Below the pieces are notes generated by a model. It saw only the letters and a program-made list of their open reading frames with translations, searched no databases and was not told the origin of the DNA. From Bog-756 sp963713625 (lineage in GTDB: Bacteria > Actinomycetota > Acidimicrobiia > Acidimicrobiales > RAAP-2), in assembly GCA_963713625.1 (NCBI GenBank), contig CAVQMN010000006.1, positions 1 through 64,000 of the forward strand: a stretch of DNA of 64,000 nt. The letters are read 5' to 3'. Below are positions 55,049 to 64,000 of the stretch, piece after piece. A program made the position numbers and the translations under genes. Each line of letters opens with the position of its first letter. Within the stretch, counting starts at the first letter, position 1.

Positions 55049-56008
55049 ATGCCTGACGACCGCGAGCTCAGCGACACCAGAGCGTCCGCCGGACTGATGG
55101 CCGACCGCACCCCGGGCCTGGCCGCCATGGACGAGTTGGTGGTGTCGCGCCAGAGCGAGTCCCTCACGCCCGATGACGCCCTCCACAAGAAGCCCTTCGG
55201 GCTGTTGTTCTGGTTGGCCCTCGGATGGGTGTCCCTGGTGGTCATCCTGGCCATCATCGCCAACCTGCTGCCCCTCCCCAGCCCTGACTTCCAGAACTAC
55301 AACGCCATCAACGCCTCACCGAGCATCCACCACCTGCTCGGCACCGACGACCTGGGACGGGATCTGCTCAGCCGGTTGATCTTCGGGGCCCGGGTGTCCC
55401 TCATCGTGGGCTTCGTGGGAGTGGCCATCGGGCTGCTGGTGGGCGGGACCCTCGGGCTCATCTCGGGATACAAAGGCGGCCGTCTCGATATCTCCCTCAA
55501 CGCCGGGGCCTTCGTGCTCCTCGCCTTCCCGGCCATCGTGGCCGTCATCGCCATCGTGGCCTTCTGGGGCTCGTCGCTCTGGCACATCACCCTCATCCTG
55601 GGCGTGGCGGTGATCCCTCTGCTCTACCGGGTCGTACGCGCCTCGAGCCTGTCGTTCGCCAACCGCGACTTCGTCATCGCGGCAAAGACCATGGGCGCCT
55701 CGACCACCAGGATCATCTTCCGGGAGATCCTTCCCAACGTGGTGCCGGTGGCGGTCACCTTCGGACTGATCACGGTGGCCGGGATCATCGTGATCGAGGG
55801 CTCGCTGGCCTTCCTCGGCCTGTCGGTGCCCCTGCCCACCCCGTCCTGGGGCAACATCATCGCCGAGGGCGCCTCCAACGGGAACCTCCAGACCAACCCG
55901 TACATCATGCTCTGGCCGGTGATCTCCATGTTCTTGCTGTTGCTGTCCATCAACCTGATCGGCGACCGGCTCCGTCAACGGTTCGACATCCGCGAGGGCC
56001 TCCTGTGA
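55049..56008 (+). CDS. Peptide ABC transporter permease (DppC type)
   Basis: The 319-residue protein carries the DppC-specific HHLLGTDDLGRDLLSRLIFGARVSL segment after the first helix and an EAA loop at FVIAAKTMGASTTRIIFREILPN. It starts 3 nt after the DppB-type stop. About 45 extra polar residues precede the first helix. Confidence 0.94.
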   Translation: MPDDRELSDTRASAGLMADRTPGLAAMDELVVSRQSESLTPDDALHKKPFGLLFWLALGWVSLVVILAIIANLLPLPSPDFQNYNAINASPSIHHLLGTDDLGRDLLSRLIFGARVSLIVGFVGVAIGLLVGGTLGLISGYKGGRLDISLNAGAFVLLAFPAIVAVIAIVAFWGSSLWHITLILGVAVIPLLYRVVRASSLSFANRDFVIAAKTMGASTTRIIFREILPNVVPVAVTFGLITVAGIIVIEGSLAFLGLSVPLPTPSWGNIIAEGASNGNLQTNPYIMLWPVISMFLLLLSINLIGDRLRQRFDIREGLL

Positions 56009-56024
56009 ACGGGCGGGACCAGCG

Positions 56025-57218
56025 GTGATCGGGCGCAAGCGGAAGCGGCCGACACTCGAATTCTCCGACGTGGGCGTGCCCGGCGAACCGCTGCTGGTGG
56101 TCGACGACCTGCACACTGCGTTCCGCACGACCCGGGGCACGGTGCGGGCGGTCGACGGGGTGTCCCTGTCGGTGGGCCGCGGCAAGACCCTCGGCATCGT
56201 CGGGGAATCCGGTTCCGGCAAGACGGTGCTCTCCCGCTCCATCATGGGGCTGCTCCCGCCCCGGGACGTGATCAGGAGCGGCACGGTCCACTTTGCCGGA
56301 CACGATCTCACCGCCATGGACGAGAACCACCTCCGCCAGGTCTGGGGTGCCGAGCTGAGCATGATCTTCCAGGATCCGATGACCGCACTCAACCCGGTCA
56401 AGCGCATCGGGGTCCAGATCACCGAGTCGCTCCGACTCCATCTGGGCATGGACCGTTCGGAGGCCAAGGCCAACGCCATCGAGCTCCTCCGCTCGGTGGG
56501 CATCCCTTCCCCCGAGGAGCGGATCCGCTGGTACCCGTTCCAGCTGTCGGGGGGCATGCGCCAGCGGGTGATGATCGCCATCGCCCTGGCCTGCGCGCCG
56601 CGCCTGGTCATGGCCGACGAGCCGACCACCGGCTTGGACGTCACCGTCCAGGCCCAGATTCTCGACCTGCTGGCCGAGCTCCAACGGGAGCGGCACATGG
56701 CGGTCATCCTGGTCACCCACGACTTGGGCGTGGTCGCCACCCGCGCCGACGAGATCGTGGTCATGTACGCGGGACGCATCGTCGAGCGTGCACCCACCCA
56801 CACGTTGTTCCACGACACCCACATGCCGTACACCCAGGCCTTGATGGACTCCATCCCCCGGCTGGCCGACCCGAGCGGGACCCGCCTGCACGCCATCGCC
56901 GGTCGCCCACCGGACCTGATCAATCCGCCCACGGGCTGCCGGTTCGCCCCCCGGTGCCCCTATGTCCAGGACAAGTGCCGGGAGAGCGATCCGCCGCTGC
57001 GCACCGCGGGTTCGCCCGACCACCTCTTCGCCTGTTGGTTCCCCCTGGTCAACGGGGTGTCAACGGCTCCGTCCTCGACTGTTTCTGCTCCTGTTTCCGC
57101 CTCCGTCTCGACGGCTGCGGCCGTGCCCGCCGGGGGCGCCGGGACCTCAGGGGCCACCGCCCCGGCGGTTGACGGGGACGGGTCGACGTCCGGATCCGGA
57201 AACGGGACGGCGCCATGA
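56025..57218 (+). CDS. Peptide ABC transporter ATPase (DppD type)
   Basis: The 397-residue ATPase has Walker A IVGESGSGKTVLSRS, signature LSGGMRQRVMIAIALA, Walker B LVMADEPTTGLDVTVQ and the switch His in VTHDLGVV. The C-terminal oligo_HPY region shows CRFAPRCPYVQDKC. A 50-residue Ala/Gly/Ser/Thr tail follows. Its stop overlaps the next ATPase start (ATGA). Confidence 0.94.
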   Translation: MIGRKRKRPTLEFSDVGVPGEPLLVVDDLHTAFRTTRGTVRAVDGVSLSVGRGKTLGIVGESGSGKTVLSRSIMGLLPPRDVIRSGTVHFAGHDLTAMDENHLRQVWGAELSMIFQDPMTALNPVKRIGVQITESLRLHLGMDRSEAKANAIELLRSVGIPSPEERIRWYPFQLSGGMRQRVMIAIALACAPRLVMADEPTTGLDVTVQAQILDLLAELQRERHMAVILVTHDLGVVATRADEIVVMYAGRIVERAPTHTLFHDTHMPYTQALMDSIPRLADPSGTRLHAIAGRPPDLINPPTGCRFAPRCPYVQDKCRESDPPLRTAGSPDHLFACWFPLVNGVSTAPSSTVSAPVSASVSTAAAVPAGGAGTSGATAPAVDGDGSTSGSGNGTAP

Positions 57219-58396
57219 GTGAAACGGCGACAGGAGTCACTCCGCCAGGCGGTGGCGCCCGGGCCGACGGTGCCACCGGCGAAGTGGTTCTCGAGGTGGA
57301 CAACCTGGTCGTGGAGTTCAAGAGCGGTCGCCAGACGGTGCACGCCGTCTCCGGGGTCAGCTTCAAGGTCAGAGTGGGCGAGACCTTGGGCCTGGTCGGT
57401 GAGTCCGGGTGCGGGAAGTCCACCACCGGTCGCGCCCTGGTCCAGGTGCAGCCGCCCACCTCGGGGGTGGTGGCCTACCGGGGCAAGAATCTGAGTTCAC
57501 TGTCCACCAAGGAGCTCCGCCAGACCCGGACGAAGATCCAGATGATCTTCCAGGATCCGATCTCGTCGCTGAACCCGAGGCGGCGGGTGCGGGACATCGT
57601 GGCCGAGCCCCTCGTCATCTGGAAGCGCGGCAACAAGCAGGAACGGGCAGCCAAAGTCAGAGAGATGCTCGAGGCGGTCGGAATCGATCCCGATGCGGCC
57701 GGCGACCGCCGTCCGGGAGAGTTCTCCGGCGGGCAGTGTCAGCGCATCAGCATCGCCCGGGCGCTGATGGCCGACCCTGATCTCCTCATCTGCGACGAGC
57801 CCGTCTCCGCCCTCGATGTCTCCGTCCAGGCCCAGATCCTCAATCTGATGGCCGACCTGAAGGTCAGGTTCGGGCTCACCATGGTCTTCATCGCCCACGA
57901 CCTCGGCGTGGTCAAGAACGTGAGCGACCGGGTGGCGGTCATGTACCTCGGCAAGCTGGTGGAGATCGCCCCTTCCGACGACCTGTACAAGTTCGCCGCC
58001 CACCCCTACACCGAGGCCCTGCTGGCTTCGATCCCCGAGCCGGACCCGGACCTGCGCACGGACCACAAGGGGCTTTCGGGCGAGCTCCCCTCGCCGTTGA
58101 ATCCCCCGTCGGGGTGTCGGTTCCGAACCCGCTGCCCCTACGCCCAGCAACGCTGCGCCGACGAGGAGCCCCTGTTGCGCGAGATCGCTCCCGGACACCA
58201 GGTGGCCTGCCACTTCCCTCTGGTCGAGCTCAAAGATGACGCCGGCACAGCAACTGGCACAGCCACTGGCACTGGCACAGCAACTGGCACCGGCACAGCG
58301 GCTGGCACTGACGCAGCAACTGGCACCGGGACGGCCGTTGGTGCCGCCACGGCGGTCGGCAGCGGCACGGCAGAGCCGGAGTCGGCGTCGACCTGA
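57215..58396 (+). CDS. Peptide ABC transporter ATPase (DppF type)
   Basis: The 393-residue ATPase has Walker A LVGESGCGKSTTGRA, signature FSGGQCQRISIARALM, Walker B LICDEPVSALDVSVQ and the HDLGVV switch, then the oligo_HPY CRFRTRCPYAQQRC segment. The final 50 residues are a low-complexity Thr/Gly/Ala tail encoded by a 12-18-bp tandem repeat at about 58243-58330. It converges on rpsA. Confidence 0.94.
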   Translation: MSETATGVTPPGGGARADGATGEVVLEVDNLVVEFKSGRQTVHAVSGVSFKVRVGETLGLVGESGCGKSTTGRALVQVQPPTSGVVAYRGKNLSSLSTKELRQTRTKIQMIFQDPISSLNPRRRVRDIVAEPLVIWKRGNKQERAAKVREMLEAVGIDPDAAGDRRPGEFSGGQCQRISIARALMADPDLLICDEPVSALDVSVQAQILNLMADLKVRFGLTMVFIAHDLGVVKNVSDRVAVMYLGKLVEIAPSDDLYKFAAHPYTEALLASIPEPDPDLRTDHKGLSGELPSPLNPPSGCRFRTRCPYAQQRCADEEPLLREIAPGHQVACHFPLVELKDDAGTATGTATGTGTATGTGTAAGTDAATGTGTAVGAATAVGSGTAEPESAST

Positions 58397-58626
58397 CGAA
58401 CCTCAGCTCTTGCTGCCCGGTCCGTCCCGGTCCGTCCCTCAGCGCCGTGCCACCGGGCCGGCAACCCGACCCGACCGGGCACGAACGGACGCTGTCGGCC
58501 GACCGTGCCCGTCGCCCGGGTTACGCCCCTTCGACGGGGTCGGCCGCGACCTCGACGGGAGCGGGCTCAGCCACGGCCGGAGCGGCCGCCCCGACGGGAG
58601 CATCGGGGACCGAGGCGACAGGAGCC

Positions 58627-60045
58627 TCAGCCACCGCTGCGTCTGCCGGCGCCTCGACAGCTGCAGGCGCCTCGACAGCTGCGGGCGCCTCGACGCCGGC
58701 GCGGCGCCTCGGGTGCTCCCTCACCGCTTCCGTGCTCGGCCACATAGTCGGCCCACGCCGCCTGTGCTTCCGTCTCGGGGGTGAACTCGGCCTCGGCGAA
58801 GACCGGGCCCACGTAGTTGCCCTCTTCGTCATAGGCATGCTCGCCGAAGGCCTCGCGGTACTCCTCGGAGACCTCGCCGCCCTCGGCGGCCTGCTTGATG
58901 GAGAGGCTGATCCGGCGACGCTGCAGGTCGATGTCGATGATCTTGACCCACAGCTCCTCGCCGGGGGTGACCACCTGCTCGGGCAGGTCGACATGGTGAC
59001 CGGCCATCTCCGAGATGTGCACCAGGCCCTCGATGCCGTCGCCCACCTGGACGAACGAGCCGAACGGGACCAGTTTGGTGATCCGGCCGTAGACCAGTTC
59101 GCCCACCTGGTGGGAGTTGGCGAACTCCTGCCACGGGTCGGTCTGGGTGGCCTTCAGCGACAGGCTGATCCGCTCCTTGGGCAGGTCGACATCGAGCACC
59201 TCGACATCGATCTCGTCACCCACCGACACCACCGACGACGGGTGGTCGACGTGCTTCCACGACAACTCGGAGACGTGGACCAACCCGTCCATGCCTCCGA
59301 GGTCGACGAAGGCGCCGAAGTTGACCACCGAGGAGACCACGCCCTTGCGGCGCTCGCCCGGCTTGAGATTGACCAGGAACTCGCCCCGCTGCTCCTTCTG
59401 GGTCTCCTCGAGCCAGGCCCGACGCGAGAGCACCACGTTGTTGCGGTTCCGGTCGAGCTCGATGATCTTCGCCTCGATGGTGCGGCCGACGTAGGGCTGG
59501 AGCTCGCGTACCCGGCGCAGCTCCACCAGCGACGCGGGCAGGAAGCCGCGAAGGCCGATGTCCACGATCAGGCCGCCCTTGACCACTTCGATCACCGGAC
59601 CGGTGACCACCTCGTCGGCTTCCTTGAGCTTCTCGATCGTGCCCCAGGCCCGCTCGTACTGGGCCCGCTTCTTCGAAAGGATCAAGCGACCCTCTTTGTC
59701 CTCCTTCTGGAGGACGAGGGCCTCGATGGCCTCACCCAGGGTCACGATCTCTGAGGGGTCGACATCGTTGCGGATGGACAGCTCGCGCACCGGGATGACG
59801 CCTTCGGACTTGAAACCGATGTCGAGCAGGACTTCGTCCCGGTCGATCTTGACGACTGTCCCCTCGACCAGATCACCATCCTCGAACTCGACGATGGTTC
59901 CGGCCATGGCATCTTCGAGAGATGCCCCGCCGAGGTCGTCTTCGGTGACGGACCGGGGGATGTAGACACCGTTCTCATCGAAGCTGCCCATTGCCTCGGG
60001 AGACAACAGGGCAGTGCCCTCGGGTACGACTTGTGTATCGGACAT
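58627..60045 (-). CDS. rpsA: 30S ribosomal protein S1, frameshifted C-terminal tail
   Basis: ATG 60045 gives a 472-residue protein with four S1 RNA-binding domains (EGTVVKIDRDEVLLDIGFKS; GPVIEVVKGGLIVDIGLRG; GVVSSVVNFGAFVDLGGMDG; GRITKLVPFGSFVQVGDGIE), the actinobacterial number. It binds mRNA on the small subunit. After APEAP the frame gives an Arg/Cys-rich tail and stops at 58627, whereas the adjacent frame continues the expected Ala/Glu/Pro-rich tail (AGVEAPAAVEAP) to a stop at 58521. The switch is inside three 18-bp repeats (58648-58701), so slippage or a sequence error is likely. No clear ribosome binding site precedes the start. Confidence 0.93.
   Translation of the reverse strand: MSDTQVVPEGTALLSPEAMGSFDENGVYIPRSVTEDDLGGASLEDAMAGTIVEFEDGDLVEGTVVKIDRDEVLLDIGFKSEGVIPVRELSIRNDVDPSEIVTLGEAIEALVLQKEDKEGRLILSKKRAQYERAWGTIEKLKEADEVVTGPVIEVVKGGLIVDIGLRGFLPASLVELRRVRELQPYVGRTIEAKIIELDRNRNNVVLSRRAWLEETQKEQRGEFLVNLKPGERRKGVVSSVVNFGAFVDLGGMDGLVHVSELSWKHVDHPSSVVSVGDEIDVEVLDVDLPKERISLSLKATQTDPWQEFANSHQVGELVYGRITKLVPFGSFVQVGDGIEGLVHISEMAGHHVDLPEQVVTPGEELWVKIIDIDLQRRRISLSIKQAAEGGEVSEEYREAFGEHAYDEEGNYVGPVFAEAEFTPETEAQAAWADYVAEHGSGEGAPEAPRRRRGARSCRGACSCRGAGRRSGG
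58648..58701 (-). repeat. Three 18-bp tandem repeats in the rpsA tail
   Basis: Units starting GGCGCCTCGACAGCTGCA lie at 58648, 58666 and 58684, the third diverged at its end. They encode the Ala/Pro/Glu repeat tail of S1 and mark the point where its reading frame breaks. Confidence 0.75.
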
Positions 60046-60257
60046 GTAGTAGGTAGCTCGCTTTCCGGACGGGTCCACCGGGCCCGCTCGGAGCCGCGAT
60101 GGTGAAGGTGGCCACAACGTTGCGGCCGGCGGACAATGTTACTTCACCGGTCCGCCGGCCGGTACGGGGCGTGTTTCCGGCCTGCGCCGGCCGGCCCGGC
60201 TCCGCCCGGACGGCTTCTCGGTTCGCCCCGCCCCGCCCCGCCCGGTCGGGGCGGCCG

Positions 60258-63230
60258 TCAGCCTTCCTTCGCCTCCGCCCAGGAGGACCCCCAGGCCATG
60301 GCCACTTTGAGGGGGACACTGAGGTCGGCTGCACCGGTGAGCGCCCGCTCGGTGAGCGCGGCCACCTCATCGGCCTCTTCGGGAACCACGTCGACCAGTA
60401 CCTCGTCGTGGACCTGGAGCACCAGGTCCGACGCCAGCCCGCCTTGTTCCAGTCCGGCGTCCAATCGGATGAGGGCCACCTTGAACAGGTCCGCGGCCAG
60501 CCCCTGGATACCGGCGTTCATGGCCTGGCGCTCCGCCGCCTGACGCACCTGATAGTTGGTCGAGATGAGATCGGGAAGCGGCCGCCTCCGCCCGAAGGCG
60601 GTCACCGTGTAGCCGGCCGTGCGGGCTTCGGACACCGCCCGCTCCATGTACTCGCGCACCGAGGGGAAGCCGGCGAAGAAGGCCTGGAGGATGCCCTGGG
60701 CCTCTTCCACCGGCACACCCAGCCGTTGCGACAGGCCGTAGGCCTCCATGCCGTAGGCCAGGCCGTAGGAGACCATCTTGGCCGTCGAGCGCTGGCCATG
60801 GGTGACGTCGTCGCGTCCGACCCCGAAGACCTGGGACGCCACCGTGCGATGGATGTCCTCGCCGGCGGCGAAGGCCGCGCCGAGACCGGGGTCGCCGGAC
60901 AGATGGGCGATGGCCCGGAGCTCGACCTGGTCGTAATCGGCCACCAGCAGCCGTCGGCCCGGCGACGGGACGAAGGCCTCGCGGAACCGTCGACCTTCCT
61001 CGGTGCGCACCGGGATGTTGTGCAGGTTGGGCCGATCCGACGACAACCGGCCGGTGCGGGCCACGGTCTGACGGAAGGTGGCGTGGATGCGGCCGTCGGC
61101 GGCCACCTCGGCGGCCAGGCTCTCGCCGTAGGTGGACCGCAGCTTCTCGACTTCCCGGTACCGCAGCAGCGCCTCGATGATCGGGTGCTGGCCCCGCAGG
61201 AGCTCGAGGGTCCGGGCATCGGTGGAGAAGCCCGTCTTGGTCTTGCGCACCGGCGTGAGGCCCAGGGTTTCGTAGAGCACCGTCCGGAGCTGGGGCACCG
61301 AGTTCACCTTGAACGGTGTCCCGGCCAGGTCCTGGATGGTGGCCTCCAGCGAGGCGCACTCCTCGACCAGACCGACGATGATCGATCGGAGCACATCCCG
61401 GTCGACGGGGATGCCCACGACCTCCATGCGGGCCAGCACCCTGACCAGCGGCCGCTCGATGTCCTCGTACAGCGGGTCCTCCCCCACCGCCACCAACGCC
61501 TCGGCCAGCGGTGGACGCAGCCGGGCCAGCACCGCCGTCAGTCGGGCTGCCCGCAGGTCCTCCTCGCCGAGGCCGTCCTCCCGCTCGGATTCGTCGGCGG
61601 ACTCATCGAGCGCGAACGTGCCCTGGCCTGTCCCACCCGTGCCGTCGTCGACGCTGACATCCAAGAAGCGGGAGGCCAGATCGGCGAGCCGGTAACGGTC
61701 GACGGAGGGATCGAGGAGATAGGCCGCCACCGCGGTGTCCATGGTCAGCCGGGTGATGTCGACACCGAGCGGCAGCAACGACCGCATGATCTCCTTGGCG
61801 TCGTGGGCCACCAATCCCGCCCCCCCGGGACCGAAGCCCGAGGCCAGGGCCTCGAGGACCGCAGGCTGGCCCACCAGGGTGGGGAGACCCTCGGCATCCG
61901 GGCCCACGTGGACGATCGGCGGCGGTGGGGCGGGGGCCACCGCTTCGCTCGTCATGGTGAGGCTGACCAGGGGCGACCGGCCCGGGTCGCCCGACCAACG
62001 GGCCAGGACGGCGACGTTGCCGGTGGATGCGCCGGCAACGGCGAACACCCCGAGGACGGCATCCCGGGCCGACTCGGCCGTCCGGGGCACTTCGATGTCG
62101 GGCTCGGCCAGCCACGTCGGCATGACCCCGGACCCGCCGGGCGCACCCCCGCCCCCGGACCCGGCACCGACCCCGGCGGCGGCTCCGCCGGGCAGATCAC
62201 CGGTCAACAGATCGGCGAGGCCGGTGGCCGACCCGGTGGAGGGCCCGAATGCTCCCTCCCCCATCAGCACCGTGAACCTGGGCCACACCGTGCGGAGTTC
62301 GAGCTCGGCGAATTTCTCCCGGGCCACCTCGAGGTCCCAGCCCCCGAGAGTGAGCTGGTCGACGTGGACATCGAGCGGCACGTCCCGCACCAGCGGGATC
62401 ACCTCGGCGTTGATCCGCACCCGGTCGGCACTGGCGGCCAGGTTGGCCCGCAGCTTCGGTGACAGCGCGTCGAGGTGGGCGAAGAGGGTGTCGAGATCGC
62501 CGTACTCGTTGACGAGTTTGGCCGCCGTCTTCTCGCCCACACCGGGGACCCCGGGCAGGTTGTCCGAAGGGTCTCCCCGCAGCGCGGCCAGCAGCGGGTA
62601 CTTCTCCGGTCGCACCCCGGTCCGTTCCTCGATGCCGGCTTCGTCGTAGAGGGCGTAGTCGCTCACTCCCCGCCGGTTGTAGAGCACCCGGACATAGGGA
62701 TCCTCGACCAGTTGGTACGCATCCCGGTCACCGGTGACGATGATCACCGGGTGCTTCCTGTCCCGCGCCTCGGTGGCCAGCGTGGCCAACACGTCGTCCG
62801 CCTCGAACCCCTCGGCCTCGACCACCGGGATGGCCAGCGAATCGAGCACGGCCCGGATCATCTCGAACTGGGGCGGGAGATCGGGCGGTGTCTCGGACCG
62901 CCCGGCCTTGTAGTCCTCGGTGATCTCGTCGCGGAAGGTCCCCCCGGGTAGATCGAAGGCCACGGCCAGGCCCACCGGGCGATGGTCGCGGACCAGATTG
63001 ACCACCATGGAGGTGAACCCGTGCACGGCGTTGGTGACCACACCGGCGCTGGTGGCCAGATCGGGCGGCAGGGCGAAGTAGGCCCGGAAGGCCAGTGACA
63101 TCCCGTCGAGGAGGATGAGAGGACCCGCGGGCGGGTCAGAGGCTGACCCGGGCGCAGCCGTGACGGGAGCGGCGGCGGCGTCTGGCGCGGACTTCGCCGG
63201 GCGTTTCGTCGTTGGGGATTTGCCGGCCAC
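60258..63230 (-). CDS. polA: DNA polymerase I
   Basis: From GTG 63230 the product is 990 residues, longer than most because of a 45-residue Ala/Pro leader and a Gly-rich insertion before the middle domain. The 5'-3' exonuclease begins PLILLDGMSLAFRAYFALPP. The middle 3'-5' domain looks degenerate. In the polymerase domain, motif A is VADYDQVELRAIAHLSGD, motif B RSTAKMVSYGLAYGMEAYGL with Tyr at the sugar-discrimination position, and motif C LQVHDEVLVDV. It fills gaps in repair and Okazaki processing. It follows the response-regulator gene by 17 nt on the same strand. Confidence 0.96.
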   Translation of the reverse strand: MAGKSPTTKRPAKSAPDAAAAPVTAAPGSASDPPAGPLILLDGMSLAFRAYFALPPDLATSAGVVTNAVHGFTSMVVNLVRDHRPVGLAVAFDLPGGTFRDEITEDYKAGRSETPPDLPPQFEMIRAVLDSLAIPVVEAEGFEADDVLATLATEARDRKHPVIIVTGDRDAYQLVEDPYVRVLYNRRGVSDYALYDEAGIEERTGVRPEKYPLLAALRGDPSDNLPGVPGVGEKTAAKLVNEYGDLDTLFAHLDALSPKLRANLAASADRVRINAEVIPLVRDVPLDVHVDQLTLGGWDLEVAREKFAELELRTVWPRFTVLMGEGAFGPSTGSATGLADLLTGDLPGGAAAGVGAGSGGGGAPGGSGVMPTWLAEPDIEVPRTAESARDAVLGVFAVAGASTGNVAVLARWSGDPGRSPLVSLTMTSEAVAPAPPPPIVHVGPDAEGLPTLVGQPAVLEALASGFGPGGAGLVAHDAKEIMRSLLPLGVDITRLTMDTAVAAYLLDPSVDRYRLADLASRFLDVSVDDGTGGTGQGTFALDESADESEREDGLGEEDLRAARLTAVLARLRPPLAEALVAVGEDPLYEDIERPLVRVLARMEVVGIPVDRDVLRSIIVGLVEECASLEATIQDLAGTPFKVNSVPQLRTVLYETLGLTPVRKTKTGFSTDARTLELLRGQHPIIEALLRYREVEKLRSTYGESLAAEVAADGRIHATFRQTVARTGRLSSDRPNLHNIPVRTEEGRRFREAFVPSPGRRLLVADYDQVELRAIAHLSGDPGLGAAFAAGEDIHRTVASQVFGVGRDDVTHGQRSTAKMVSYGLAYGMEAYGLSQRLGVPVEEAQGILQAFFAGFPSVREYMERAVSEARTAGYTVTAFGRRRPLPDLISTNYQVRQAAERQAMNAGIQGLAADLFKVALIRLDAGLEQGGLASDLVLQVHDEVLVDVVPEEADEVAALTERALTGAADLSVPLKVAMAWGSSWAEAKEG

Positions 63231-63247
63231 GTTCAACGCACGACGCG

Positions 63248-63862
63248 CTACGGCGCCAGCGAGCCTTCGAGGACCTGGCGGGCGATGTCGATCATCCGGG
63301 ACCGGGTCCCCATGGCCGTGCGCTGGATGAACCCGAAGGCCTCCGTCTCGGACATCCCGGCCCGGTCCATCAGCACGGTCTTCGCCCCATCCACCAACCG
63401 CCGGGTCTCGAGCTTGTCCTCCGCACTGACCTGGCCTCCGGCGTTCCCGTCCGACGCCGCCTGCTGGGCCTCGGCATCGATGGCCCACTCCTGCTCGCAT
63501 CGGGCCATGGCCTGGTCGATGGCGGGGATGAGCTCGATACGCTGGAACGGCTTCACCAGGTAGGCGGCCACCCCGGCATCGCGAGCCTCGTCGATGAGAT
63601 TCCGCTGGCTGAAGGCGGTGAGGATGAGGACGGCCACCTTCACGCCCAGATCGCGAATGGCCCGGGAGGCGGCCAGGCCGTCGGAGCCCGGCATCTTCAC
63701 ATCGAGGATCACGAGATCGGGCTGGTGCTGACGCACCAGTTCCACCGCCTCGTCACCCCGTCCGGTCTCCCCGACGACGTCGTATCCCTCGCCCTGGAGA
63801 ATCTCTTTCAGGTCAAGACGGATGATCGCCTCATCCTCGGCAATGACCACTCGCCTGCTCAT
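63248..63862 (-). CDS. Response regulator with ANTAR RNA-binding domain (PdtaR-like)
   Basis: The 204-residue protein has a receiver domain (VVIAEDEAIIRLDLKEIL; phosphoacceptor Asp in LVILDVKMPG; Lys in YLVKPF) and a C-terminal ANTAR domain (AKTVLMDRAGMSETEAFGFI and RTAMGTRSRMIDIARQVLEG) that binds paired RNA hairpins to prevent termination. It corresponds in domain order and in position near polA to mycobacterial PdtaR. No partner histidine kinase is in view. Confidence 0.92.
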   Translation of the reverse strand: MSRRVVIAEDEAIIRLDLKEILQGEGYDVVGETGRGDEAVELVRQHQPDLVILDVKMPGSDGLAASRAIRDLGVKVAVLILTAFSQRNLIDEARDAGVAAYLVKPFQRIELIPAIDQAMARCEQEWAIDAEAQQAASDGNAGGQVSAEDKLETRRLVDGAKTVLMDRAGMSETEAFGFIQRTAMGTRSRMIDIARQVLEGSLAP

Positions 63863-63913
63863 GGTTGTGGGGATCCTTCCCAGCCAGGTGGGGGCGACGT
63901 CGGTCGACGCCGT

Positions 63914-63988
63914 CGGTGGACAGTATGGCGGTGGACAGTATGGCGGTGGACAGGAGGTCGATGGACAGTGGGTCGGTGGACGGTCCTG
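63914..63988. repeat. Five 15-bp tandem repeats upstream of the ANTAR regulator
   Basis: CGGTGGACAGTATGG is present twice exactly (63914, 63929) and three more times with changes (63944, 63959, 63974). The array begins 52 nt before the regulator start on the minus strand, in its probable promoter region. The window ends 12 nt after the array. Confidence 0.75.
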
Positions 63989-64000
63989 AGTCGGCGAGGC

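Overview
The window is high-GC actinobacterial DNA, most likely from an Acidimicrobiia-type lineage. The gene content and order (uvrC-rapZ-yvcK-gap-pgk-tpiA-secG, uvrA, uvrB, coaE, rpsA, polA and an ANTAR response regulator) match actinobacterial chromosomes. The lineage guess rests mainly on a secreted GYWLVASDGG-repeat protein at 1808-2776, a repeat I associate with Acidimicrobiia; it is an inference.

Two kinds of DNA meet at a tRNA-Leu(GAG) gene (17044-17130). To its left (1-17043) is accessory DNA: sparse genes, lower GC, small zinc-finger and membrane ORFs, two secreted beta-propeller proteins, a methyltransferase/peptidase E pair, a START-domain/ArsR operon, a carotenoid oxygenase, and at least two decayed genes. 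A 106-bp repeat lies in inverted orientation at 3155-3260 and 10532-10637. Next to the tRNA is a small integrative element: HTH protein (14025), Rep-like initiator (14471) and large serine recombinase (15632). The recombinase frame is shifted near 16840 and then runs into the tRNA gene. Three copies of an 18-bp palindrome, ACTCG-N6-TGCGAGT, sit on the start regions of the HTH and rep genes, both of which look leaderless. I consider this the most interesting regulatory signal in the window.

To the right is core chromosome. On the minus strand, uvrC-rapZ-yvcK and gap-pgk-tpiA-secG are tightly coupled by 4-nt overlaps, ending in a membrane-anchored solute-binding protein fused to the end of secG. 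whiA, normally between yvcK and gap, is absent. nadA faces uvrA. uvrB and coaE are separated by an IS3-family element (32751-34312) whose ORFs carry a canonical G GGA AAA slippage heptamer.

From 35 to 52 kb lies a cell-envelope glycan region: methyltransferase, giant AftD-like arabinofuranosyltransferase, DUF222/HNH protein, GT4 glycosyltransferase, flippase, three GT-C type membrane glycosyltransferases and a UDP-galactopyranose-mutase-like flavoprotein. A complete five-gene peptide ABC importer follows (52380-58396). The window ends with rpsA, polA and a PdtaR-like regulator on the minus strand. Several single-base frameshifts (3.7, 13.0, 16.8, 58.7 kb) were found by reading; the one in rpsA is in an essential gene, so some could be sequence errors.
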